From NCBI RefSeq assembly GCF_017312725.1, contig NZ_BOPO01000096.1, positions 32,833 to 96,832 of the forward strand: 64,000 nucleotides of DNA. Reading direction: 5' to 3'. The stretch is from Actinocatenispora comari (GTDB lineage Bacteria; Actinomycetota; Actinomycetes; Mycobacteriales; Micromonosporaceae). The notes under the pieces are model-generated. The model was not told the origin of the DNA and did no database searches. It was given only the letters and a program-made list of their open reading frames with translations. Position numbers and translations under genes: made by a program. Positions 39,931 to 49,207 of this stretch are shown here, piece after piece (the first letter of the stretch is position 1; every line of letters starts with the position of its first letter).

Positions 39931-42090
39931 TCAGTGTTGCTCGCCGAGCCCGCCGGACTGGCCGAACTGGCGGCCGGTGCGGCCCCAGTCGGGGTCGGTG
40001 CCGGCGGCGGGCGCTCCGCCGTTCGCCTCGCCCGGTACGTCGTCCTGCGGCTCGGCGTCGCGCGGGGTGCCGGTGGCGTTCATGGACGGGTCCTGGGCGC
40101 CGCTGCCGGCCAGCGCCGCGGCGCCGTCCGCCTCGGCCCGCTGCTTGAGCGCGACGACCTCGGCCGGGGTGAGCACCGGCGGCTTGTCCGACGGCCGACG
40201 CTTGCCGAACCCGTTGTACGGCGCGAGCTGCGGGCGCTTCTTCACCCGAGCGCAGATGCGGGCCATGTCGGCGTTGGTGACGGTCTCCTTCTCGACCAGC
40301 TCCAGCACCAGGTTGTCCAGCACGTCGCGGTACTCGGTGAGGATCTCCCACGCCTCGTCGTGCGCCATCTCGATCAGGGAGCGCACCTCGGAGTCGATCT
40401 CCGCCGCGATCTCGTCGGAGTAGTCGCGGGTGTGCCCCATCTCGCGGCCGACGAACGGCTCGGAGTCCTTCGTGCCGTACTTGACGGCGCCGAGCTTGGC
40501 GCTCATGCCGTACTCGGTGACCATCGCCCGGGCCATCCCGGTGGCCTTCTCGATGTCGTCGCCGGCACCGGTGGTCGGCTCGTGGAACACCAGCTCCTCG
40601 GCCGCCCGGCCACCCAGCGCGTACGCCAGGGTGTCGATGATCTCCGACCGGGTCTGGTTGTACTTGTCCTCGGTCGGCAGCACCAGGGTGTGCCCCAGCG
40701 ACCGGCCGCGCGGCAGGATCGTCACCTTGTGCACCGGTGCGAGCTCGGGCATCGCCCAGCCGACCAGCGCGTGCCCACCCTCGTGGTACGCGGTGACCTT
40801 CTTCTCCTTGTCGCTCATCACCCGGGTCTTGCGCTCCGGCCCGGCGATGACCCGGTCGATGGCCTCTTCCAGGTTGGCGTCGGAGATGGCCTTCTCGCCG
40901 GCACGGGCGGTCAGCAGCGCCGCCTCGTTGATCACGTTGGCCAGGTCGGCACCGGTGAAGCCGGGGGTGCGGCGGGCCAGCGTCTCCAGGTCGACGTCCG
41001 GGGTGAACGGCTTGCCGCGGGCGTGCACCCGCAGGATGGCCTTGCGGCCCTCCATGTCCGGGGTGTCGACGGCGATCTGCCGGTCGAACCGGCCGGGCCG
41101 CAGCAGCGCCGGGTCGAGGATGTCGGGCCGGTTGGTCGCGGCGATCAGGATGACACCGCCCTTGGTGTCGAACCCGTCCATCTCGACCAGCAGCTGGTTC
41201 AGCGTCTGCTCGCGCTCGTCGTGGCCGCCGCCGAGGCCGGCGCCGCGGTGCCGGCCGACCGCGTCGATCTCGTCGACGAAGACGATGGCCGGCGCGTTCG
41301 CCTTGGCCTGCTCGAACAGGTCGCGCACCCGGGAGGCACCGACACCGACGAACATCTCGACGAAGTCGGAACCGGAGATCGAGTAGAACGGCACGCCCGC
41401 CTCGCCGGCGACCGCGCGCGCGAGCAGCGTCTTACCGGTACCGGGCTGGCCGAACAGCAGCACGCCCTTGGGGATCTTGGCGCCGAGCGCCTGGTACTTG
41501 GCCGGGTTCTGCAGGAAGTCCTTGATCTCTTCCAGCTCTTCCACGGCCTCGTCGGCGCCCGCCACGTCGGCGAACGTGGTCTTGGGCATGTCCTTGGTGA
41601 GCTGCTTGGCTCGGGACTTGCCGAAGTTGAGGACCCGGCTGCCGCCGCCCTGCATCTGCGACATGAACAGGATCAGCAACACCACCACGACGGCAACCGG
41701 AAGCAGGCTGATCAGCAGCTGCATCCAGATGTTGTCCTTGGTGACCTTGACGTTCAGGGTGTCGACCTTGCCGGCCTTGACCTGCGTCTCGATCTGGTTG
41801 TAGATCCGGTCCGCGGACAGCGCCGGGAAGGATGCTTCGATCTTGGTCGAGTTGACCTTGTTGTCACCTGAACCCTGGTATTCCTTCTTCAGGTTCAGCT
41901 GCAGGACCTGCTCTTTGTCCTGGAAATTGACGCTCTTGACGTTGCCCGAGTTGATCTGGGCAATCGCCGTCGAGGTGTCGACCTTCTTGTAGTCGTCGCC
42001 ACCGGTGATCAAAGAGCTGAGTAGGATCGCGCCGAGGATCACCAAGACGACCCAGAACAGCGGCCTACGAAAGAATCGAGTTCGCTCCAT
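39931..42090 (-). CDS. ftsH: ATP-dependent zinc metalloprotease FtsH
   Basis: A 719-residue membrane AAA+ protease that degrades misfolded and regulatory membrane proteins. Membrane helices are near 11-29 and 122-145. Walker A is GQPGTGKT (214-221), Walker B IVFVDEID (269-276), the second region of homology RPGRFDRQI (331-339) and the zinc site HEGGH (436-440). The acidic C-terminal tail (about 630-719) is longer than in Escherichia coli. ATG 42090 ([13 protein letters not shown]) is the usual family start; a GTG at 42135 has GGGAGGGG nearby but adds an Arg-rich stretch. Confidence 0.96.
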   Translation of the reverse strand: MERTRFFRRPLFWVVLVILGAILLSSLITGGDDYKKVDTSTAIAQINSGNVKSVNFQDKEQVLQLNLKKEYQGSGDNKVNSTKIEASFPALSADRIYNQIETQVKAGKVDTLNVKVTKDNIWMQLLISLLPVAVVVVLLILFMSQMQGGGSRVLNFGKSRAKQLTKDMPKTTFADVAGADEAVEELEEIKDFLQNPAKYQALGAKIPKGVLLFGQPGTGKTLLARAVAGEAGVPFYSISGSDFVEMFVGVGASRVRDLFEQAKANAPAIVFVDEIDAVGRHRGAGLGGGHDEREQTLNQLLVEMDGFDTKGGVILIAATNRPDILDPALLRPGRFDRQIAVDTPDMEGRKAILRVHARGKPFTPDVDLETLARRTPGFTGADLANVINEAALLTARAGEKAISDANLEEAIDRVIAGPERKTRVMSDKEKKVTAYHEGGHALVGWAMPELAPVHKVTILPRGRSLGHTLVLPTEDKYNQTRSEIIDTLAYALGGRAAEELVFHEPTTGAGDDIEKATGMARAMVTEYGMSAKLGAVKYGTKDSEPFVGREMGHTRDYSDEIAAEIDSEVRSLIEMAHDEAWEILTEYRDVLDNLVLELVEKETVTNADMARICARVKKRPQLAPYNGFGKRRPSDKPPVLTPAEVVALKQRAEADGAAALAGSGAQDPSMNATGTPRDAEPQDDVPGEANGGAPAAGTDPDWGRTGRQFGQSGGLGEQH

Positions 42091-42390
42091 GCCGTTGCGG
42101 GCCCGCCGAGCGCGCCCCGCCCCTCCCGCTCTCACACCGACGTTGCGACTCGCCGGTCGACGACCGGCGTGAACCAGTTAGTCCCCGGTCATTCGACGGT
42201 ACACCGTGAAGCCGAGCAACGCGGAGTCAGAGGGCCCGGGCCGGCCCCGAAGCGGTACATAACGTGCGTGTGACCAGCGCAACTTCCGGCATATCCGCAG
42301 GTCAGAGCACATCTCACCAACTGAGGGTGTGCTGTGAATGACCTGCCGGCCGGCTAGAGGGCCTCGCCCGGTGCGGCCGCCCGAGTGCCC
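42091..42390. other. hpt-ftsH intergenic region with a leader dyad and a terminator
   Basis: No gene. CGCCGGTC-GAC-GACCGGCG (42151-42169) is a perfect dyad in the ftsH leader, about 60-80 nt before the ATG. TTGCGC (42280-42275) and TATGTA (42259-42254) on the minus strand are a weak promoter candidate. AGCACA-CTCA (42306-42316) pairs with TGAG-TGTGCT (42322-42333) as a likely hpt terminator. Confidence 0.5.
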
Positions 42391-42957
42391 TCAGCGCTCG
42401 TAGACCTCGGGGCGGAGCAGCCCGACGTACGGCAGCTCGCGGTAGCGCTCGGCGTAGTCGAGGCCGTAGCCCACGACGAACTCGTTCGGGATGTCGAACC
42501 CGAGGTACTTGACCGGGATGTCGACCTTGACCGCGTCGGGCTTGCGCAGCAGCGCCACCACCTCCAGCGACGCCGGCCCGCGGCTGGTCAGGTACTTGAG
42601 CAGCCAGGACAGCGTCAGCCCGGAGTCGACGATGTCCTCGATCACCAGCACGTGCTTGCCGGAGATGTCGCGGTCCAGGTCCTTGAGGATGCGCACCACG
42701 CCGGAGGAGGTGGCCCGCGTCCCGTACGACGAGATGGCCATGAACTCCAGCTCGACCGGGTGGTCGAGGGAGCGGGCGAAGTCGGCCATGAACATGACCG
42801 CGCCCTTCAGCACCCCGACCAGCAGCAGCCCGTCGACGTCCGCGTAGTCGGCGGCCACCTGCTTGGCCAGCTCCGCGGTCTTCTCCCTGATCTGTTCCTC
42901 GCTGACGATGACCTTGGAGATGTCGTCGGCGTACCAGTTGCCCTTGCCCGCAGCCAT
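42391..42957 (-). CDS. hpt: hypoxanthine phosphoribosyltransferase
   Basis: A 188-residue purine salvage enzyme converting hypoxanthine or guanine plus PRPP to IMP or GMP. The PRPP-binding motif [14 protein letters not shown] is at 103-116; [17 protein letters not shown] and SSYGT are family features, as are the C-terminal [14 protein letters not shown] and [12 protein letters not shown] 42957 gives the standard length. The gene order hpt-ftsH-folE is conserved in actinobacteria; tilS, normally just upstream, is absent here. Confidence 0.95.
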   Translation of the reverse strand: MAAGKGNWYADDISKVIVSEEQIREKTAELAKQVAADYADVDGLLLVGVLKGAVMFMADFARSLDHPVELEFMAISSYGTRATSSGVVRILKDLDRDISGKHVLVIEDIVDSGLTLSWLLKYLTSRGPASLEVVALLRKPDAVKVDIPVKYLGFDIPNEFVVGYGLDYAERYRELPYVGLLRPEVYER

Positions 42958-43020
42958 GCACCCAGCCTGCCCGACGGCGCCGATCACGACGCCGCCGGGG
43001 TGGGTACCGGCACGGTCCGG

Positions 43021-43164
43021 TCACGCGGCGTGGCTGTGCCGGCGATCCGGCGCCTCTTCGGGGGCGTGCCAGTCCTTCGAGTCACGGCTGTCCCGGGTCC
43101 AGCCGAGCAGCTGGGCGGCACCGAGAGCGAGCGCGAACACGACGATGAACAGCAGCGCATGCAT
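43021..43164 (-). CDS. 47-residue membrane protein, paralogue of the one at 57611
   Basis: ATG 43164 follows AGAGGA and opens MHALLFIVVFALALGAAQLL, one membrane helix, then WTRDSRDSKDWHAP and a charged His-rich tail. The DSRDxxDWH signature and helix pattern are shared with the protein at 57611-57853. It lies 63 bp upstream of hpt on the same strand, probably in one transcript. No known family is recognised. Confidence 0.65.
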   Translation of the reverse strand: MHALLFIVVFALALGAAQLLGWTRDSRDSKDWHAPEEAPDRRHSHAA

Positions 43165-43273
43165 GACGATCCTCTTTCGGGTCGGTCCGGCGCGCACCTG
43201 CGCCGGTGGGGAATCTGCACTGCCGATGGCCATCGACATGTCCATGTTCGACCACGCTCGACCGGTCGCCCAG

Positions 43274-43315
43274 TGGCAGGAATGCCATTGACCGTCGATT
43301 TCCTGCCGGTACGCT
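43274..43315 (+). promoter_or_regulatory. promoter and dyad before the GlxA-type regulator
   Basis: TTGACC (43288-43293), 16-bp spacer, TACGCT (43310-43315); ATG 43323 follows 7 nt later. TGGCA-GGAA-TGCCA (43274-43287) abuts the -35 and CCTGCC/GGCAGG flank the -10, so autoregulation by the AraC-type product is plausible. Confidence 0.6.
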
Positions 43316-43322
43316 GGCAGGC

Positions 43323-44297
43323 ATGTTGCGGAAGGTCGCCGCGGTGGCGCTGGACGGTGTCGCCGCGTTCGAGCTGGGCGTGATCTGCGAGGTGTTCGGC
43401 GTCGACCGCACCGCGCAGGGCTTCCCGGCGTACGAGTTCGCGCTGTGCTCGCCGGGCGGGCGGCCGGTGCGGTGCAAGTCCGGGTACCAGATCGTGCCGG
43501 AGCACGACCTCGCCCCGCTCGCGGACGCGGACGTGGTGGCGGTGCCGGCGATGGGCTACACCACCAACCCGCCGGACGGGCCGCTGCCGATCCCGGCGGA
43601 GCTGGTCGACGCGCTGCGGGCCGCCGCGGCCCGGGACGCCTGGGTGGTGAGCGTCTGCTCGGGCGCGTTCGTGCTCGGCGAGGCCGGCCTGCTGGACGGC
43701 CGGCGCTGCACCACGCACTGGATGTACGCGGCGGACCTCGCCGCCCGCTATCCCACCGCCAAGGTCGACCCGGACGTGCTCTACGTGGAGGACCGGCCGA
43801 TCCTGACCAGCGCCGGTACCGCCGCCGGCATCGACGCCTGCCTGCACCTGGTACGGCAGGAGCAGGGCTCGGCGGTCGCCACCGCACTGGCCCGCCGGAT
43901 GGTGGTGCCGCCGCACCGGGACGGCGGGCAGGCGCAGTACATCGAGACGCCGGTACCGGTGGCCGAGGCGGTCGAGTCGCTGCAGCCGCTGCTGACCTGG
44001 ATGCAGGAGCACCTGGCCGAGGAGCTGACGGTGGAGGCGCTTGCCGCCCGGGTGCACCAGGCGCCGCGCACGTTCGCCCGCCGGTTCCGGGCCGAGACCG
44101 GCGCCACCCCGCACGACTGGCTGGTCGGGCAGCGGGTGCTGCTCGCCCGCACGCTGCTGGAGGAGACCGAGCTGGCGGTGGAGCAGATCGCCCGGCGGGC
44201 CGGCTTCGGCAACGCGGCGGCGTTGCGGCACCACTTCACCCGGCGGCTGGGCACCGCACCGGTCGCGTACCGGCGCCGGTTCTGCGGTCAGGCCTGA
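43323..44297 (+). CDS. GlxA-family regulator (DJ-1/PfpI domain plus AraC-type HTH)
   Basis: A 324-residue protein. The N-terminal class I amidotransferase-like domain (about 4-170) has the nucleophile-elbow VVSVCSGAFVLGEAGLLDGR with Cys near 113. The C-terminal AraC domain (about 215-315) has two HTHs: LTVEALAARVHQAPRTFARR and AVEQIARRAGFGNAAALRHH. Such regulators respond to small ligands or oxidation. No metabolic gene is coupled to it. The start is 7 nt after a -10 box, suggesting a leaderless mRNA. Confidence 0.92.
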   Translation: MLRKVAAVALDGVAAFELGVICEVFGVDRTAQGFPAYEFALCSPGGRPVRCKSGYQIVPEHDLAPLADADVVAVPAMGYTTNPPDGPLPIPAELVDALRAAAARDAWVVSVCSGAFVLGEAGLLDGRRCTTHWMYAADLAARYPTAKVDPDVLYVEDRPILTSAGTAAGIDACLHLVRQEQGSAVATALARRMVVPPHRDGGQAQYIETPVPVAEAVESLQPLLTWMQEHLAEELTVEALAARVHQAPRTFARRFRAETGATPHDWLVGQRVLLARTLLEETELAVEQIARRAGFGNAAALRHHFTRRLGTAPVAYRRRFCGQA

Positions 44298-44435
44298 CCT
44301 GATGTCGTATCTGCCGGCTTGTCAAGTGTTCTGTCGGGAATTTACAGGGGGTGGCGCCTCGCGCAACCGTTTCCGTACGCTCAGCGATCATTCGCGGGGC
44401 GCGGACGGTGACGACGCGGGCGTGAGGAGTGCGCG

Positions 44436-44753
44436 GTGGGCGAGTCGGGCTCGGTCGGCCTGGGTACCTTCGGCGGCCGGCTGATCGCGGCCGCCGGCCA
44501 GGTGCGCGCCGCCGCCGGCCCGGACACCGGAGCCGCGCCGGCCTGCTGCGCGGCACCCGGTTCGCTCGGCGACCTGGCCGCTGACCTGCATCGACGCTGG
44601 GGCATTGCGGTCTGGCAGGCACACGAGGCGGCCGAGCGCGCCGCCGACCGGCTGACCGACCTCGGTACCGATCTGGGCACCGCCGCCGCCCGCTACCGGG
44701 ACATCGACCACCAGGCGGCGCAGGCGGTCCGGCGGGCCGGGGAGCCTCGGTGA
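44436..44753 (+). CDS. small ESX/WXG100-like helical protein
   Basis: A 105-residue helical protein with RLIAAAGQVRAAAGP and an RRWGIAVWQAHEAAERAADR helix, resembling WXG100-superfamily proteins encoded beside YbaB-like genes; the WG replaces the usual WxG. GTG 44436 has GAGGAG 7 nt upstream, and TACGCT at 44376-44381 may be its -10. The stop overlaps the next start (GTGA). Confidence 0.6.
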   Translation: MGESGSVGLGTFGGRLIAAAGQVRAAAGPDTGAAPACCAAPGSLGDLAADLHRRWGIAVWQAHEAAERAADRLTDLGTDLGTAAARYRDIDHQAAQAVRRAGEPR

Positions 44754-45511
44754 TCGCCGGGTCGGCCCGATACGGAACGCAGCGGCCCGACTGGCGGCCG
44801 GCGCCGCCGCCCGACGACCACCTCACCGAACTGGCCGAGGTACTGACCGACCTGCTGGCCGCCGTCGACCGGGCCGTGCAGCGCTACGGCGTGCCGCCCG
44901 AGCACCAGGTGGTGGCCGATCTGCGCGAGTTCCGGGCGCTGCCCGGGGCGCTCGCGCAGTCCATCGTGGACACCGACCCGGAGCCGGTGTGGCAGCGCGC
45001 GGTCGAGCTGGCCCGGCACCGCACGACCGTGCTCGACGCGTCCGAACCGGTCCTGGCCGACGGCGACGACCTGCGCTGGGCCGGCGCCGGGCAACGCGCG
45101 TACCAGGCGGTGTGGGCGGCGGTGTCGACGACGCTGAGCGACGACCTGCCGGCGCAACTGCTCGCCACCGCCGAGTACGGCGCCGCGCTGGCCCGCTGGT
45201 ACGGCGACCTGCGGGCGGCGCTGGTCGGCTTCTTCCTGCGGTACGGCAACTCGCCGGCCGCGGTCACGCTGCGTGCCGGACCCGTCGGGACCGATCCCGG
45301 TACCGCGGACGTGCTCGATCATGCCGCGGCCGCCGCCGTCGCGGCCGCCGACCTCGCCAGCGCCTGCTTCGCCGCGCTGCGACCCGTGCTCGCCGCCGGC
45401 CGGGACCTGCGCCCGGCCACCACCGACCCGCGGCCGGCGCTGCCGACCGCGCGCACCCCGGACCACGACACCGGTACCGACTCGGGAGCGTTCCATGCCG
45501 GCCACGACTGA
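44750..45511 (+). CDS. WXG100-type secretion substrate-like protein
   Basis: A 253-residue, largely helical, acidic protein. LRWAGAGQRAYQAVWAAVST (about 108-127) carries the W-x-G turn between two helices typical of type VII secretion substrates; a second helical pair follows. The C-terminal 40 residues are Pro/Thr-rich. No effector domain is recognised. Coupled by 4 bp to the upstream gene and overlapping the YbaB-like gene by 17 bp. Confidence 0.65.
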   Translation: MIAGSARYGTQRPDWRPAPPPDDHLTELAEVLTDLLAAVDRAVQRYGVPPEHQVVADLREFRALPGALAQSIVDTDPEPVWQRAVELARHRTTVLDASEPVLADGDDLRWAGAGQRAYQAVWAAVSTTLSDDLPAQLLATAEYGAALARWYGDLRAALVGFFLRYGNSPAAVTLRAGPVGTDPGTADVLDHAAAAAVAAADLASACFAALRPVLAAGRDLRPATTDPRPALPTARTPDHDTGTDSGAFHAGHD

Positions 45512-45863
45512 CCACGAGCGCGCGGCGGGTGCCCCGCCGCGCGAGATCGACGAGACGTGGATCGAGGAGGCGGTGACGCACTACCGGCAGCTGGAGCGGC
45601 GCCGCGCCGAGCTCGCCGACCGGGTCGCGCACGCCGACGTGACCATCCGCTCGGGCGACGGGCTGGTGGAGATCGTGGTCGGCGCCGACGGCGCGTTCCA
45701 CGACGTACGGATCGCGGACGCGGCGCTGCGCACGCTCACCGCGCGGGACCTGTCCCGTACCGTGCTGGGCGCCTGCCAGCAGGCCCGGACGGCGGCCGAC
45801 TGGGCCCGGCAGAAGCTGGCCGAGCAGGAGTTCGGCACCGAGCCGTTCGGCCCCCGCGGGTAG
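45495..45863 (+). CDS. YbaB/EbfC family protein (second copy)
   Basis: A 122-residue YbaB-like protein: N-terminal helix (EEAVTHYRQLERRRAELADR), central strands (GLVEIVVGADGAFHDVRIAD), C-terminal helix (LSRTVLGACQQARTAADWAR). GGGAG precedes ATG 45495. Together with 44436 and 44750 it forms a three-gene operon that parallels the pair at 37467-39007 with gene order reversed. Likely a chaperone-like or DNA-binding partner; role not established. Confidence 0.8.
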   Translation: MPATTDHERAAGAPPREIDETWIEEAVTHYRQLERRRAELADRVAHADVTIRSGDGLVEIVVGADGAFHDVRIADAALRTLTARDLSRTVLGACQQARTAADWARQKLAEQEFGTEPFGPRG

Positions 45864-46244
45864 TCGCGACCGCCGGCTCGGGGCGGGTGCCGTCCGACGG
45901 GGCGCGGCCGACCGTCGCCGACGCCGGCGCGTGCGGCGGCGAAGAAGCGGTATGGCGCGGCGCAACCAGGGGCCGCGCGGCGCTACCGAGCTTCGGCGCG
46001 GGCGGTGGGGAAGCGGAAGGCCGGGCTCACCCGAATCGTGCGCCGCTCGGGCGGCCCGGCCGACCTGCACCCCCTGTGGGCCTGCTACGAACCCTTGGTA
46101 CGAACTGCGGCCCTTTCGGCGAAAACATCCTTCCACCGACGTTACGGGTAACTTTCCGGCGCCGGCGCGGTGACGCGCGTTCACCCGGACGGAGTACCCG
46201 TTCCGGTTCCCCGCGGCGGGCGTCCGGCGTCGTAGGGTGCTCGG
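45864..46244. other. intergenic region before the PSP1 gene
   Basis: About 380 bp of GC-rich DNA. A frame over 45931-46173 exists but has no ribosome-binding site or domain and is not called. TACGAAC is directly repeated near 46086 and 46099. TAGGGT (46233-46238) is the -10 box of the next gene. Confidence 0.4.
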
Positions 46245-47096
46245 GTGGGCATGCTCTGTGCGGTCAGTTTCAACCGGTACGGCCGGCTCTACTACCTCGA
46301 CCCCGGCGAGTTCACGCCGCAGGTCGGCGACAAGGTGCTGGTACCGACCGAGGACGGTACCGAGGTCGCCGAGTGCGTGTGGGCACCGCAGTGGGTCAGC
46401 GAGGACACGACGGGCTTCCCGCGCCTCGCGGGGCCGGCCGGCGACGCCGACCTGGACCGGGACGCGCTGGTACGGCGGCGCAAGGCGGACGCGAAGGTCG
46501 CCGCGAAGAAGCTGATCCGCGAGCACGAGCTGCCGATGAAGGTGGTCGCGGTCGACCACCTGACCGGGCCCGCGCCGTCCACCGAGTCGGTCGAGGACGG
46601 CGCGCACACCACCATCTACTTCACCGCGCCGCACCGGGTCGACTTCCGGTCGCTGGTCCGCGACCTGGGCGCGACCCTGCGCTGCCGGGTCGAGCTGCGC
46701 CAGCTGTCCGCCCGCGACTCCGCCCGGGTACAGGGCGGCATCGGTTCCTGCGGCCGCGACCTGTGCTGCGCCACGTTCCTGCGCGACTTCGAGCCGGTCA
46801 CCATCCGGATGGCGAAGGACCAGGACCTGCCGCTCAACCCGCTGCGGATCTCCGGCGCCTGCGGCCGGCTGATGTGCTGCCTGAAGTACGAGCACCCGCT
46901 GTACCAGCGGTTCCAGGAGACGGCGCCGGCGGTCGGCAGCCGGGTCGAGACCGAGCAGGGGCCGGGGCGGGTCGTCGGGCACAGCGTGCCGCGCGACGCG
47001 GTCAACGTCCGGCTGGACGCCGACGGCAGCCGGTGCTCGTGCAGCCGGGCCAGCGTCTGCGGCTCCCGCCAGGCCTACGAGCAGCAGTACGAGTAG
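46245..47096 (+). CDS. PSP1 C-terminal domain protein (RicT-like)
   Basis: A 283-residue protein with the conserved PSP1 core: VGDKVLVPTEDGTEVAECVW near the N terminus and HRVDFRSLVRDLGATLRCRV. The Cys-rich stretches GSCGRDLCCATFLRDF and GACGRLMCCLKYEHPLY can ligate an iron-sulphur cluster, as in RicT of the Bacillus Y-complex. In actinobacteria the gene usually neighbours holB and tmk, which are absent here. GTG 46245 lies 6 nt after TAGGGT, suggesting a leaderless mRNA; ATG 46251 is in frame. Confidence 0.9.
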   Translation: MGMLCAVSFNRYGRLYYLDPGEFTPQVGDKVLVPTEDGTEVAECVWAPQWVSEDTTGFPRLAGPAGDADLDRDALVRRRKADAKVAAKKLIREHELPMKVVAVDHLTGPAPSTESVEDGAHTTIYFTAPHRVDFRSLVRDLGATLRCRVELRQLSARDSARVQGGIGSCGRDLCCATFLRDFEPVTIRMAKDQDLPLNPLRISGACGRLMCCLKYEHPLYQRFQETAPAVGSRVETEQGPGRVVGHSVPRDAVNVRLDADGSRCSCSRASVCGSRQAYEQQYE

Positions 47097-47097
47097 T

Positions 47098-47129
47098 CCC
47101 GCCGGCGGGCCCGACCGGCCCGCGGCGGG
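47098..47129 (+). terminator. hairpin after the PSP1 gene
   Basis: CCCGCC and GCGGGCC (47098-47111, one bulged G) pair with GGCCCGC and GGCGGG (47117-47129), starting one base after the stop. Confidence 0.6.
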
Positions 47130-47190
47130 TTCCGGCGCGGCTGCGGTTCGTGGCGGGTTCCGGCGCGGCCGCGGGTCGCGGCGGTGCGGC
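47124..47190. repeat. 28-bp tandem repeats between convergent genes
   Basis: GGCGGGTTCCGGCGCGGC starts at 47124 and 47152, with a partial third copy at 47180 reaching the stop (47194) of the DUF1737 gene. Confidence 0.75.
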
Positions 47191-47193
47191 GGG

Positions 47194-47424
47194 TCAGCTC
47201 ACCGGGTCGGCGCTGGCCGGGCTCTTGCGGATCCGTACCGCCTCGTACGCGGGGAGCACCACGGCCTGCGCGGCCACCACCTGACCGTCCGCGCGGGCGG
47301 TGATCGACGGTGATCCGTACAGCTCGTAGCCCTCGTCCAGGGCGGCGCTGACCCGGGCGCAGAAGTCGTTGTCGTCCGGCCCGGTGAGCAGCCGGTACCG
47401 CATCCGCTCCGTCAGGTGATCCAT
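47194..47424 (-). CDS. DUF1737 domain protein
   Basis: A 76-residue protein whose core MRYRLLTGPDDNDFCARVSA, followed by GYELYGSPSIT and VVAAQAVVLP, matches the DUF1737 domain found alone or fused to other proteins in many bacteria. ATG 47424 is chosen; ATG 47403 and an upstream TTG at 47490 are possible. Soluble; function unknown. Convergent with the PSP1 gene. Confidence 0.8.
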   Translation of the reverse strand: MDHLTERMRYRLLTGPDDNDFCARVSAALDEGYELYGSPSITARADGQVVAAQAVVLPAYEAVRIRKSPASADPVS

Positions 47425-47578
47425 CAGCCGTCCCAGCTCGTGGTGAGGCGGGTCGGTGGTCGGCTCGTCCGCCGGGCGCAGGTGCGCCAACCCGCAAGGT
47501 CATGACGGGCCGAAGATACCTGCCGGGCCGACTCCGCGGCCGGTGCGGGGCCGGCGTGGGCTCCGCACCGGCGCTGGG

Positions 47579-48289
47579 TCAGCTGACCGCCTTGTGCACC
47601 GCGTTCGCCACGGTCCGGGCGAACAGCTGCTGCCCCTGGGTACCCGGGTGGACCCCGTCGACCAGCAGCGCGCCTTCCTTGCCGGCGATGGTGGCGTGCC
47701 AGTCGGCCAGGCTCACGTTGGAGTGGCTGCTGACCGCCTGCTGGATCGCCTGGTTCATCGACGCCGTCCACGGCCGGTCGCAGTCGGTGTTCACCAACAC
47801 GACCTTGCGGTTGCCGGCCTCGCTGATCGCGGTGTTGAAGTCGGAGAGGCCGCCGTTGCCGTTGGTACCGAGGGCGATCACCAGGACGTCGTTCGGGCCC
47901 ATCGCGGACAGGTGCTGCTGCACCAGCCCGGGCGCGGTGGTCAGCTGCCGGCCGACCTGGCCGTCGATGGTGATCCCGGGTAGGGCCGCCTGCAGGGACG
48001 GCGTCGAACGCACCGTGATCGAGTCGCCGATCATCGTCACCTTGGGGTTGGTGACGCGCTTCTTGTCGCGACTCGCCGGCTGCTGCGCTCGGGTCGGCTT
48101 CTTACTGCTGGGGGACACGCTCGGTGACGGCTGCTGGGACTGCTTGGTGGCCTGCGCGGTCGGGTGAGCTGCCGCTTTGGTGTCCGGCGACTCGCCCTTC
48201 CCACAGGCTCCAAGCAATCCGACGACCACGGCCAGGGCCCCGGTCGCGACTGCCGTACCTCGCATCAGTCGTTGTCGATCGCTACGCAC
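47579..48289 (-). CDS. SGNH-hydrolase-like lipoprotein
   Basis: A 236-residue lipoprotein: signal MRGTAVATGALAVVVGLLGAC with lipobox Cys near residue 30, a Ser/Pro/Lys linker, then an SGNH-type domain. Block I is VTMIGDSITV (catalytic Ser), block III IALGTNGNGG, and the C-terminal DGVHPG supplies the Asp/His pair. These resemble the esterase-like domains attached to acyltransferases such as OatA and may act on wall polysaccharide acyl groups. GTG 48289 is 7 nt after TACGTT on the minus strand; ATG 48265 is an alternative. Confidence 0.85.
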   Translation of the reverse strand: MRSDRQRLMRGTAVATGALAVVVGLLGACGKGESPDTKAAAHPTAQATKQSQQPSPSVSPSSKKPTRAQQPASRDKKRVTNPKVTMIGDSITVRSTPSLQAALPGITIDGQVGRQLTTAPGLVQQHLSAMGPNDVLVIALGTNGNGGLSDFNTAISEAGNRKVVLVNTDCDRPWTASMNQAIQQAVSSHSNVSLADWHATIAGKEGALLVDGVHPGTQGQQLFARTVANAVHKAVS

Positions 48290-48734
48290 AGCAACGAACG
48301 TAGGGGCGGCGCTCCGTGATCGCGAACGTTTGTGCCTGCCCTCACCCGCATCCGGACACACCCGGTACGGAACCTCGCACCACGCCGCCGGGTCACCCAC
48401 CCGCACGGGTTCCCCCGTTCGTACCGGTGGGCCGGCGGACGGCGCGTCTCGCCGCGGAGGGGTCGCCCGCCGGGCGGTGGTGCGGCTGCCGCTCACCGGC
48501 CCGGTCGGCACGCCGCAGCGGCGGTGACCCGGGCCGGAAACCGGAGCACGGAAAACGTGTAACGGAATTGCTCCGAAGGGCGAAAGGCAGTTGCATCGCC
48601 GGCCCATTGAATGCATCGACAGCCGTCTATTCATCACCACCGAACGTCATTCCGGAACAGCGGAAAGACACTCGTTCAATGTGTTTCGTTCGTAGGGTTT
48701 CGCCCGCCTCGGCCGCCAACTACACTCGCCGACC
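48290..48734. other. divergent intergenic region, lower G+C part
   Basis: No gene is convincing. AACGTA at 48297-48302 is the minus-strand -10 of the SGNH gene. The stretch 48540-48720 is less G+C-rich than average; TACACT (48721-48726) lies 8 nt before the next ATG with a TTCGCC at 48699-48704. Confidence 0.4.
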
Positions 48735-49115
48735 ATGTCCTACCACGACTATCGGCGAGACGACCCACCACAGGGATATCAGGCCGGCCCGCAGCCGCCC
48801 GGGCCGTACCAGTACGGGCCGCCGGCACGACGTCGACCAGGCGACGGAGCCGCGGTCGTCGCCCGCGTCGTGGTCGGCCTCACCTGCGTGGTTGCGGTGA
48901 TCTTCGGCCTGCACGTCCTTTTCTCGTTGGCCGACGCGAACCAGGGAAACGGATTCGTACAGTTCGTCTACGACCTGGCCCGAGTGCTCGTGCTCGGATT
49001 CGGCGACGTGTTCACACCGGACGACGCCAAGATCGGTCTGGTGCTCAACTACGGGCTCGCCGCGATCATCTATCTGGCCATCGGGCAATTCATCGCCAAA
49101 ATGCTGCGCCGCTGA
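48735..49115 (+). CDS. small membrane protein with proline/tyrosine-rich N terminus
   Basis: A 126-residue protein: Pro/Gly/Tyr/Gln-rich cytoplasmic segment (about 1-38), then two membrane helices (VARVVVGLTCVVAVIFGLHVL and YGLAAIIYLAIGQFIAKML) flanking an amphipathic loop. This is a common actinobacterial membrane protein of unknown function. No Shine-Dalgarno is seen; the TACACT box 8 nt upstream suggests leaderless expression. Confidence 0.75.
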   Translation: MSYHDYRRDDPPQGYQAGPQPPGPYQYGPPARRRPGDGAAVVARVVVGLTCVVAVIFGLHVLFSLADANQGNGFVQFVYDLARVLVLGFGDVFTPDDAKIGLVLNYGLAAIIYLAIGQFIAKMLRR

Positions 49116-49207
49116 CCCGACCCGGATTCCCGGCGCACGCCGCGACGCGTTTCCACCACCCGCGCGGGCCCGAACCGCCGGATCGCCCGTTCGGTAGATT
49201 CGGCGAC

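Noticed and set aside
45931..46173. 80-codon frame between YbaB and PSP1 genes
   Set aside because: No ribosome-binding site, Arg/Pro-biased composition typical of chance frames, and no operon coupling.
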